A DNA stretch of 60,000 nucleotides, from contig JAQGDQ010000066.1 of NCBI GenBank assembly GCA_030141605.1, forward strand, positions 560,001-620,000, written 5' to 3'. The stretch comes from Tubiluchus corallicola. Taxonomy: Eukaryota; Priapulida; Priapulimorpha; Priapulimorphida; Tubiluchidae. The notes under the pieces were generated by a model. It did no database searches and was not told the DNA's origin. It worked only from the letters and a program-made list of their open reading frames with translations. This document shows positions 57,001 to 57,365 of this stretch, one piece after another. The position numbers and the translations under genes are program-made. Numbering within the stretch: position 1 is the first letter of the stretch; every line of letters starts with the position of its first letter.

Positions 57001-57365
57001 TTGAAAAGATGCAGTTTTTTCACAAAAAATTCCTTTTAAAGTCAACGAAATGTTCTGCAGCAGAGGCCCTGTGCCGTAACCAAGTGACTCTGCTTCAACT
57101 AATTTATACAGATGCATGTGCTTTAAATGAATAAAAATAAAATGCATGTTGGAATATTTGAAGACCATTTCAGGTAATCTTACCTGTTTCTATGTAGAAT
57201 AGCTCCTAGAGCTAGACCATCTCGCCAAGATGAACCAAAGTCACGGACTTTTACTCCTGGATATCCTAGCGTTGTCCTCTGGGCCCAGAGTAGCAGAGCA
57301 TCATGTGCGCTGACGTTCTGCTGCTCCGGTTGCCCAGGATGCGAAGGGACAACAATGTCCGATAT
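1..57365 (-). CDS. MACF1/DST: Spectraplakin (MACF1/DST/shot orthologue), partial at both ends, 34 exons in window
   Basis: This feature spans one gene whose exons are listed separately below. Seen in order: CH2 actin-binding domain, plakin domain with an SH3, thousands of residues of plectin repeats, then spectrin repeats. In known animals only spectraplakins combine these. The family cross-links F-actin (CH domains), intermediate filaments or junctions (plakin and plectin repeats) and microtubules (C-terminal EF-hand/GAS2 region). All junctions are GT..AG and the phases are compatible from E1 to E34, which supports a single transcript family. CH1, the start codon and the promoter lie above 60000. 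The EF-hands, GAS2 domain and stop lie below 1. Summed coding length in the window is about 32.0 kb. Because vertebrates split this gene into two paralogues, the symbol indicates orthology only. Splice forms are inferred from phase, not from transcripts. Confidence 0.95.
44..386 (-). other. Intron E33-E34
   Basis: 343 nt of AT-rich sequence with GT..AG ends on the minus strand. CATGCAA-type words recur (33-100), otherwise nothing seen. Confidence 0.8.
387..562 (-). CDS. MACF1/DST: E33: spectrin repeat
   Basis: Encodes [20 protein letters not shown], then [20 protein letters not shown], then [18 protein letters not shown]. This aligns with MACF1 R.RQLE....VA.QFHE.LEPL.EWL...EKRL and then KLEEQI.QHK. 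Phase 1 in, phase 0 out (CAGCAG|GTGCGT). Confidence 0.95.
700..5002 (-). CDS. MACF1/DST: E32: 4,303-nt exon coding for about 13 spectrin repeats
   Basis: 1,434 codons after a TTTTTAG acceptor, phase 0 in, phase 1 out (TTAGAG|GTATGA). About 13 spectrin repeats of roughly 107-110 residues, each with the helix A Trp ([37 protein letters not shown]) and helix C Trp. The C-terminal part [20 protein letters not shown] matches the strongly conserved MACF1 segment [20 protein letters not shown]. Residues about 385-445 interrupt the rod with a Ser/Pro/Arg linker ([18 protein letters not shown]), at the site where human MACF1 also has a non-helical insertion. In the family the rod is an elastic spacer between the actin-binding and microtubule-binding ends. 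Confidence 0.96.
5043..5347. repeat. Diverged tandem duplication of about 153 bp in intron
   Basis: Two copies, about 5043-5195 and 5196-5347, share TCTAGTTGCAGTACTAACAA / TCTAGTTGCAGCACTACCAA and TAATCTACTAGGCAACTAAT (identical in both). It lies in the E31-E32 intron. No coding potential or splice signal of note. Confidence 0.9.
5462..5680 (-). CDS. MACF1/DST: E31: spectrin repeat
   Basis: Seventy-three codons: [20 protein letters not shown], then [20 protein letters not shown], then [20 protein letters not shown], then [14 protein letters not shown]...I..RY..L..KC..L...L......Y..Y.DA is the MACF1 rod pattern ([35 protein letters not shown]). Phase 0 in and out (GATCAG|GTATGA). Confidence 0.94.
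6178..6451 (-). CDS. MACF1/DST: E30: spectrin repeat with EWLEQSE signature
   Basis: Encodes [20 protein letters not shown], then [20 protein letters not shown], then [20 protein letters not shown], then [20 protein letters not shown], ending [11 protein letters not shown]. It lines up with the MACF1 rod segment that reads L.KFD.DY..FEHWLQQSE.ELE.LE and ...RQKSF.EDVI.HKGDLRYI. That precise match places this exon near the rod start in the orthologue. Phase 2 in, phase 0 out (GCCAG|GTTAGT). Confidence 0.95.
6568..6701 (-). CDS. MACF1/DST: E29: spectrin repeat
   Basis: Encodes [20 protein letters not shown], then [20 protein letters not shown], then DLQNR. The B-helix pattern matches vertebrate QHQAVI...L......LS.EE...L...... 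Phase 0 in, phase 2 out (AACAG|GTGAGA). The acceptor is GACAGTGCAG. Confidence 0.88.
7299..7332. repeat. Compound microsatellite (tga)n(taa)n
   Basis: About six ATG/TGA triplets followed by six TAA triplets, in the E28-E29 intron about 40 nt from the E28 donor. Simple slippage repeat. Confidence 0.95.
7375..7521 (-). CDS. MACF1/DST: E28: first rod spectrin-repeat exon after plectin repeats
   Basis: Forty-nine codons: [20 protein letters not shown], then [20 protein letters not shown], then LRDQLEEIQ. The KY..A..KG..H..WL pattern is helix A of a spectrin repeat. Phase 0 in and out (ATACAG|GTACAT). It can follow E27 or, by phase, E24. A (tga)n/(taa)n microsatellite lies about 40 nt past the donor. 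Confidence 0.9.
7522..10495 (-). other. 2,974-nt intron between E27 and E28
   Basis: AT-rich with frequent stops in all frames. No plectin-repeat or spectrin-repeat coding sequence is visible on either strand. Apart from the hairpin at 9734-9803 I see nothing recognisable. Reading on past the E27 donor gives 54 more codons before a stop at 10334, but the residues lack repeat character. An alternative terminal exon for a plectin-repeat-only isoform would be expected here if one exists. I cannot identify one. Confidence 0.7.
9734..9803. repeat. Imperfect inverted repeat (hairpin) in intron
   Basis: AAAAGTGTAATA at 9734-9745 is the exact reverse complement of TATTACACTTTT at 9792-9803. Inside, AAGTATG (9745-9751) pairs with CATACTT (9774-9780), leaving an asymmetric bulge. 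It could be a small MITE remnant or simply a hairpin in the pre-mRNA. Confidence 0.6.
10496..28120 (-). CDS. MACF1/DST: E27: 17,625-nt exon of plectin repeats with a homogenised 301-residue tandem array
   Basis: 5,875 codons with no stop, between a CATACAG acceptor (28121) and a GTTAAG|GTGAGG donor, phase 0/0. Residues 1-570: disordered acidic head with a 90-residue duplication, a PPRRKK patch and H-Q/R-basic motifs. Residues about 570-1,185: plectin repeats at first spaced by linkers, then continuous. Residues 1,186-4,195: ten 301-residue units, nearly identical. Residues about 4,233-5,840: divergent, older plectin repeats of the DPxTGxxxxLxEAxxxGLxD type. The last 35 residues ([20 protein letters not shown]) are unique. 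Expected role: a very long array for binding filaments or junctions in the plectin-repeat isoform. For scale it is about as long as the longest titin exon. Assembly of so repetitive a region could have altered the copy number. Confidence 0.95.
14030..15424 (-). repeat. Divergent C-terminal relatives of the unit (about 1.5 copies)
   Basis: A half copy (14,940-15,424: [20 protein letters not shown], then [20 protein letters not shown]) is followed by a full divergent copy (about 14,030-14,930: [20 protein letters not shown], then [20 protein letters not shown]). In the full copy the region matching the array linker ([19 protein letters not shown]) still reads as an intact plectin repeat ([20 protein letters not shown]). 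This suggests the array linker is itself a decayed plectin repeat. Confidence 0.88.
15425..15535 (-). repeat. Truncated eleventh unit at the C-terminal edge of the array
   Basis: The first 37 codons of a unit (TDKS to SGHVFSD) are present. The sequence then switches directly to [15 protein letters not shown], the middle of an older divergent unit. The part that should follow (ATEQRLEGS through the first two plectin repeats) is missing. This is what an unequal-crossover or deletion boundary would leave. The frame is preserved. Confidence 0.85.
15536..24565 (-). repeat. Ten tandem 903-bp coding units (301 codons each) in E27
   Basis: Any landmark recurs every 903 bp. For example the codons for TDKS occur at 15524-15535, 16427-16438 and so on up to 24554-24565, exactly 10 x 903 apart with no net length change. 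Unit limits on the plus strand: 15536, 16439, 17342, 18245, 19148, 20051, 20954, 21857, 22760, 23663. By eye the units differ at only a few positions in long blocks. Each unit holds roughly six plectin repeats, the conserved phrase [20 protein letters not shown], and a linker ending [12 protein letters not shown] BamHI-type GGATCC recurs once per unit at the CMDPRN codons. Copy number could be under- or over-estimated by assembly. Confidence 0.97.
24566..25480 (-). repeat. Divergent N-terminal relative of the 301-residue unit
   Basis: Reads in the same order as the array unit but strongly diverged: [20 protein letters not shown] against [30 protein letters not shown] against [40 protein letters not shown] against [20 protein letters not shown], then [20 protein letters not shown]. 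It is part of coding exon E27. It shows that the unit is old, while the ten-copy array is young or homogenised. Confidence 0.9.
27270..27760 (-). repeat. 90-residue coding tandem duplication in the head of E27
   Basis: Two copies exactly 270 bp apart, anchored by GTTTCAGGGT at 27711 and 27441. Protein copies begin [20 protein letters not shown] and [20 protein letters not shown] and end [13 protein letters not shown] and [13 protein letters not shown]. The region is not plectin-repeat-like and is predicted disordered or amphipathic (KKLEE.....ELTE). Divergence is moderate, so it is older than the 903-bp array. Confidence 0.88.
28410..33742 (-). CDS. MACF1/DST: E26: giant exon of plectin repeats (5,333 nt, 1,777 codons)
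   Basis: One open frame. After about 90 low-complexity acidic residues ([18 protein letters not shown], then [20 protein letters not shown]) it becomes continuous plectin/plakin repeats (about 38 residues: SLxEAxxxGLxDxxTGxFxDPxTGxxx). An example is [20 protein letters not shown] near residue 120. Plectin repeats form globular modules that bind intermediate filaments. Around residues 1,075-1,150 the array is broken by a hydrophobic stretch ([15 protein letters not shown]), an Arg-Ser patch ([15 protein letters not shown]) and a Lys/Glu-rich linker. A second break near residues 725-800 contains [17 protein letters not shown]. Phase 1 in, phase 0 out (AAACAG|GTACTA). The frame stays open past the donor into the intron by chance. 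Confidence 0.95.
34007..34124 (-). CDS. MACF1/DST: E25: 118-nt linker exon before the plectin-repeat module
   Basis: Encodes [20 protein letters not shown] then [19 protein letters not shown] and part of a Gly codon. It carries no recognised domain. Phase 0 in, phase 1 out (TCAG|GTATAT). The out-phase matches only E26, so this exon is tied to inclusion of the giant plectin-repeat exons. Confidence 0.85.
34439..34741 (-). CDS. MACF1/DST: E24: end of plakin domain with basic [10 protein letters not shown] motif
   Basis: 101 codons: [20 protein letters not shown], then [20 protein letters not shown], then [20 protein letters not shown], ending [12 protein letters not shown]. The basic patch KRRxxxSxADxIxxEfxxLxxxYxxLV matches the last plakin spectrin repeat of MACF1 and DST ([23 protein letters not shown]). 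Phase 0 in and out, so it can join either E25 (plectin-repeat module) or E28 (spectrin rod) in frame. This makes the end of E24 the likely branch point between isoforms. Confidence 0.95.
34909..35068 (-). CDS. MACF1/DST: E23: plakin domain, spectrin repeat helix A
   Basis: Encodes [20 protein letters not shown], then [20 protein letters not shown], then [13 protein letters not shown]. It corresponds to the vertebrate segment LRDLEGIGKSLKYY...YHPLDDWI. Phase 2 in, phase 0 out (GCCATG|GTAAGT). Confidence 0.93.
35909..36099 (-). CDS. MACF1/DST: E22: plakin domain, spectrin repeat
   Basis: Encodes [20 protein letters not shown], then [20 protein letters not shown], then [20 protein letters not shown], ending VADR. 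A clean spectrin-repeat helix B-C, with the invariant W in [14 protein letters not shown] (family LVERWQNVHVQIDNR). Phase 0 in, phase 2 out (GACAG|GTTAGA). Confidence 0.94.
36530..36640 (-). mobile_element. SINE-like interspersed repeat, copy a
   Basis: On the minus strand the sequence has CCTTTGCCAGTCC, then GTGGCTTATCTTAGAGG (pol III A-box-like), then AAGCCAGGTTGCGATCATG (B-box-like). The same arrangement recurs at 42665-42760 and, more weakly, at 40630-40715. The tRNA-like boxes suggest a tRNA-derived SINE family, inferred from three copies only. Confidence 0.55.
36995..37133 (-). CDS. MACF1/DST: E21: plakin domain, helix with Cys-rich acidic face
   Basis: Encodes [20 protein letters not shown], then [20 protein letters not shown], then THENFI. 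Vertebrate DST has L.NT...E.LV..YE..L here, so the fold and the YE..LA motif fit. The four cysteines are unusual compared with neighbouring repeats. Phase 2 in, phase 0 out (TTCATC|GTAAGT). Confidence 0.87.
37311..37378 (+). pseudogene. tRNA-like pseudogene or tRNA-derived SINE head
   Basis: On the plus strand GATAAGGATCTGCAATGCAA leads into GCAGAAGTTTACTGGTTCAA and ATCC. TCTGC/GCAGA form a perfect 5-bp anticodon-type stem around a 7-nt loop AATGCAA (would-be anticodon TGC). GGTTCAAATCC is a near-perfect B box, and a run of eight T follows at about 37371. Position 33 of the loop is A instead of T, the T-stem has mismatches, and no 5' acceptor strand pairs with CTGCAAC. It is therefore not a functional tRNA. 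Confidence 0.5.
37571..37737 (-). CDS. MACF1/DST: E20: plakin domain, spectrin repeat
   Basis: Encodes [20 protein letters not shown], then [20 protein letters not shown], then [16 protein letters not shown]. The pattern EFE..L....P.V..I..Q...IP and the W..LW..S..Y.ER helix mark a plakin spectrin repeat. Vertebrates have ...SMSSTYIDKL at the end of this repeat. Phase 0 in, phase 2 out (AGAAAG|GTAATG). Confidence 0.9.
38250..38383 (-). CDS. MACF1/DST: E19: plakin domain, spectrin repeat
   Basis: Encodes [20 protein letters not shown], then [20 protein letters not shown], then VQHK. It matches the family pattern ...L..LE..C..RI..P......LE..V..H. The acceptor GTTGCTGCAG is good. Phase 1 in, phase 0 out (CATAAG|GTATTG). 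Confidence 0.88.
39096..39273 (-). CDS. MACF1/DST: E18: plakin domain, spectrin repeat
   Basis: Encodes [20 protein letters not shown], then [20 protein letters not shown], then [19 protein letters not shown]. [27 protein letters not shown] is again closest to the insect protein as I know it. Vertebrates have MLPGEHQQVL here. Phase 0 in, phase 1 out (GTCAAG|GTATTA). Confidence 0.93.
39690..39804 (-). CDS. MACF1/DST: E17: plakin domain, spectrin repeat after SH3
   Basis: Encodes [20 protein letters not shown] then [28 protein letters not shown] resembles Drosophila shot more than the vertebrate MKSVVSWHYL, one hint of protostome-like affinity. Phase 2 in, phase 0 out (AAACAG|GTACAG). Confidence 0.93.
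40348..40502 (-). CDS. MACF1/DST: E16: embedded SH3 domain
   Basis: Encodes [20 protein letters not shown], then [20 protein letters not shown], then [12 protein letters not shown]. The order KxxECxLxDNS, xKWKV, and GxVPSVCFxIPP is the plakin SH3, with VPSVCF in place of the canonical ALYDY/PSNYV arrangement. PPxNxEAIxAAxR then returns to the spectrin repeat. Phase 0 in, phase 2 out (AACAG|GTGTGT). Confidence 0.96.
40630..40715 (-). mobile_element. SINE-like interspersed repeat, copy b
   Basis: Minus strand: GTATTGGTTCAGAATCTCC, TTTTAGAGATTTATTTTGAT, then ACTAGGTTTCGATCCTGCCAC. GGTTTCGATCC is an almost perfect pol III B box. Spacing and the TTAGAG...TTGAT..TA core match copies a and c, but the 5' part is strongly diverged. 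It lies in the intron between E15 and E16. Confidence 0.5.
41139..41285 (-). CDS. MACF1/DST: E15: spectrin repeat helix and start of embedded SH3
   Basis: Forty-nine codons: [20 protein letters not shown], then [20 protein letters not shown], then ALCTYKQVH. The REIVPLKxRR...RPVxALCxYKQ segment is the standard entry into the plakin SH3 (vertebrate RPIxAICDYRQ). The SH3 begins at [12 protein letters not shown]. In this family the SH3 packs against the neighbouring spectrin repeat. Phase 0 in and out (GTACAC|GTGAGT). Confidence 0.95.
41898..41971. repeat. 39-bp tandem duplication in intron
   Basis: The string ACATGAGAAAAAGCAGTAGT continuing CACAAAGACACAG occurs at 41898 and again at 41937. It lies in the E14-E15 intron. 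On the minus strand it creates two copies of a Cys-rich open stretch that is not a gene. Confidence 0.93.
42125..42343 (-). CDS. MACF1/DST: E14: plakin domain, spectrin repeat helix C and next helix A
   Basis: Seventy-three codons: [20 protein letters not shown], then [20 protein letters not shown], then [20 protein letters not shown]. AYxAxMQTQWSWxLQLxxCxExHLKxxxAYxxFF is nearly invariant in plakins. The remainder starts the repeat that hosts the SH3 domain. Phase 0 in and out. Confidence 0.96.
42665..42760 (-). mobile_element. SINE-like interspersed repeat, copy c
   Basis: Minus strand: ACACCTTTGCCGGTTCAGTG, GGCTCACTTTAGAGGCATG, then GGGTGCTTGATTTCGGC. The plus-strand string GGCAAAGGTGTCGCAGCCATG matches copy a (GGCAAAGGTATCTTAGCCACG). 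It lies in the intron between E13 and E14. Confidence 0.55.
43110..43214 (-). CDS. MACF1/DST: E13: plakin domain, spectrin repeat helix B
   Basis: Thirty-five codons: [20 protein letters not shown] then [15 protein letters not shown]. It matches family residues (E)LMxELExREKxFxxVQxxxExLxLxxHPAxxTIE. Here the usual Asn-His-Pro is Gly-His-His. Phase 0 in and out, joined directly to [10 protein letters not shown] of E14. Confidence 0.94.
43980..44000 (-). CDS. MACF1/DST: E12: 21-nt microexon (GEITPSK)
   Basis: A pyrimidine-rich tract (TTTATTTTTCCTTTTCATT) and CACAG acceptor precede 21 nt reading GEITPSK, followed by donor AAAG|GTTAGA. It is phase 0/0, so it can be skipped cleanly. It would insert seven residues, including a potential Thr-Pro phosphosite, into the helix between E11 and E13 that is uninterrupted in known family members. 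A local 65-bp tandem duplication lies just upstream in the pre-mRNA. A strong acceptor, a good donor and perfect phase make a real microexon likely. Usage is untested. Confidence 0.68.
44044..44173. repeat. Near-perfect 65-bp tandem duplication next to the microexon
   Basis: Copies 44044-44108 and 44109-44173 both begin TAGAGAAAACTAGTC and end ACATTTTAGCTGC. I see one mismatch (AAGTAATTC against AAGGAATTC). The duplication lies in the E11-E12 intron, about 40 nt from the microexon acceptor. Such low divergence implies a recent event. Confidence 0.95.
44339..44500 (-). CDS. MACF1/DST: E11: plakin domain, spectrin repeat helix A
   Basis: Encodes [20 protein letters not shown], then [20 protein letters not shown], then [14 protein letters not shown]. 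ATxELxWLNExEExExAxDWS is one of the best conserved stretches of all plakins. Phase 0 in and out (TATCAA|GTAAGT). Joining directly to E13 gives the usual family continuity (Y...TLMxELExREK). Joining through E12 inserts seven residues. Confidence 0.95.
45222..45428 (-). CDS. MACF1/DST: E10: plakin domain, spectrin repeat
   Basis: Sixty-nine codons: [20 protein letters not shown], then [20 protein letters not shown], ending [18 protein letters not shown]. The string WGxDLPSVxxxLExHxxxxxxIxxF and the LxxLExQYxxL helix are diagnostic of spectraplakin plakin domains. Phase 0 in and out. The acceptor is AATCTAG and the donor is ATG|GTAAAT. Confidence 0.95.
45802..46006 (-). CDS. MACF1/DST: E9: plakin domain, spectrin repeat and linker
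   Basis: Encodes [20 protein letters not shown], then [20 protein letters not shown], then [20 protein letters not shown], ending IRWTESKM. The pattern Q.L..R...LR..Y.......L matches the plakin helix that precedes the Ser/Thr-rich loop in DST and MACF1. [15 protein letters not shown] is the start of the next repeat (vertebrate MKFVQDLLNWVDEMQ). Here the loop is a short Val/Thr/Glu-rich segment instead of the long Ser/Thr-Pro loop of DST. Phase 2 in, phase 0 out. Confidence 0.93.
46655..46818 (-). CDS. MACF1/DST: E8: plakin domain, spectrin repeat
   Basis: Encodes [20 protein letters not shown], then [20 protein letters not shown], then [15 protein letters not shown]. The HPxDAKxNCDxLE and Q.A..Y motifs match the plakin spectrin repeat where vertebrates have HP..A and adding-length patterns before the 'QRV.KL..E' helix. 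Phase 0 in, phase 2 out (AACA|GTAAGT), splitting a Gln codon completed in E9. Confidence 0.9.
47487..47580 (-). CDS. MACF1/DST: E7: plakin domain, spectrin repeat junction
   Basis: The exon encodes [20 protein letters not shown] followed by [11 protein letters not shown]. This is the conserved helix RLExLQxxAxKVxRx of spectraplakin plakin domains. Phase in is 2 (completing Arg) and phase out is 0 (GCAGAG|GTGAGG). The adjoining upstream intron holds a 25-bp minisatellite and the optional E6. Confidence 0.92.
47581..49808 (-). other. 2,228-nt intron between E6 and E7
   Basis: Contains the 25-bp minisatellite. The remainder (48,211-49,808) is AT-rich without recognisable coding sequence on either strand. 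It is larger than its neighbours, as is common around alternative exons. Confidence 0.7.
47911..48210. repeat. 25-bp minisatellite, about 12 copies, intronic
   Basis: Tandem copies of a 25-bp unit built from AGCAGTACTTAGAATCC plus AAAACACA, with G/A variants (CAGGCAGTAC, ACGAGCAGTAC, TACATAGAA) and one shortened copy (GTACTGAGTCC). It lies in the intron between E6 and E7. There are no unique spacers, so it is a minisatellite and not a CRISPR array. It is probably length-polymorphic. Confidence 0.96.
49809..49859 (-). CDS. MACF1/DST: E6: 51-nt in-frame cassette exon of the plakin domain
   Basis: Between a CAAAGAAAG acceptor and a GAGAG|GTGAG donor lies 51 nt that, entered in phase 2, reads [18 protein letters not shown] with no stop and leaves in phase 2. 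E5 to E7 is also in frame without it. It adds 17 residues (charged helix, then a Gly-Gly turn) exactly where DST has a continuous helix junction (EVERLEMLQ). Its ends resemble the start of E7 (RLARMK against RLERMQ), so it may be an old duplication. No transcript is available, so inclusion is inferred. The polypyrimidine tract is modest. Confidence 0.7.
50259..50488 (-). CDS. MACF1/DST: E5: plakin domain, first spectrin repeat, helices B-C
   Basis: The 230-nt exon encodes [20 protein letters not shown], then [20 protein letters not shown], then [20 protein letters not shown]. It corresponds to the DST segment with FKxxEIPPK..K..L..L and W..L..A...RE.AL. It ends in phase 2 (TCCAG|GTATTA). It can join in frame either to the 51-nt E6 or directly to E7, because E6 enters and leaves in the same phase. 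Confidence 0.93.
50978..51097 (-). CDS. MACF1/DST: E4: plakin domain, first spectrin repeat start
   Basis: Forty codons, phase 0 in and out: [20 protein letters not shown] then [20 protein letters not shown]. This aligns with the first helix of the plakin domain in DST and MACF1 (EYxxLxxxLxxWxxxxxxxMxERxFPNxxxE). The plakin domain is a chain of spectrin-type three-helix bundles that bind junctional and membrane partners. The acceptor is ACTAG and the donor is CAG|GTCTGT, slightly weaker than its neighbours. Confidence 0.92.
52244..52350 (-). CDS. MACF1/DST: E3: CH2 C-terminus and start of plakin linker
   Basis: It encodes [20 protein letters not shown] followed by [35 protein letters not shown] is the universal end of CH2 in MACF1, DST, plectin and shot. 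The short proline run PEPPPP is the flexible hinge before the plakin domain. Phase in is 1 and phase out is 0. The donor AGC|GTAAGT is followed in the intron by two similar donor-like sequences (see findings). Confidence 0.94.
53357..53472 (-). CDS. MACF1/DST: E2: spectraplakin CH2 domain, middle
   Basis: This 116-nt exon encodes [20 protein letters not shown] followed by [18 protein letters not shown]. The phrases [16 protein letters not shown] and TRLLDPE are canonical CH2 signatures of spectraplakins and plectin. It completes the Arg codon begun in E1 and ends in phase 1 (GAAG|GTAATA), so the next residue is the Asp of EDVDV in E3. The intron between E1 and E2 is the longest complete one in the window (3.7 kb) and contains a LINE remnant. 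Confidence 0.95.
53473..57183 (-). other. 3,711-nt intron between E1 and E2
   Basis: Holds the plus-strand LINE remnant at 53.86-54.71 kb. The rest (54,716-57,183) has only short, unconvincing open frames on both strands. Confidence 0.7.
53860..54715 (+). mobile_element. Decayed, internally deleted non-LTR retrotransposon (LINE)
   Basis: On the plus strand 53878-54159 encodes [20 protein letters not shown] and, further on, [13 protein letters not shown]. This is the typical linker between endonuclease and reverse transcriptase in LINE ORF2 proteins. One frame over, 54156-54260 reads [20 protein letters not shown], and 54265-54320 reads [13 protein letters not shown], again the expected LINE order (F..YF...GP.LA..I, then S.FF...S..EV). 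Frameshifts and stops break it and the reverse transcriptase core is absent. 54600-54715 looks like the 3' end: TGTATTTGTAATATG, AATAAA, then a GAATTTGAATTTATTATTATGA-like tail. It sits antisense to the host gene in the E1-E2 intron. Confidence 0.75.
57184..57365 (-). CDS. MACF1/DST: E1: spectraplakin CH2 domain, first part
   Basis: The exon encodes about 60 residues beginning ISDIVV, the linker that follows CH1 in all spectraplakins. It continues with the CH2 hallmark stretches [19 protein letters not shown] and [19 protein letters not shown]2 is the second half of the tandem calponin-homology module that binds F-actin. The exon enters in phase 0 after a TTTCAG acceptor and leaves in phase 2 (AG|GTAAG), splitting the Arg codon of [12 protein letters not shown]1 should end immediately upstream, but no CH1-like coding sequence is visible between here and 60000, so the preceding exon is outside the window or much further away. 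Confidence 0.95.
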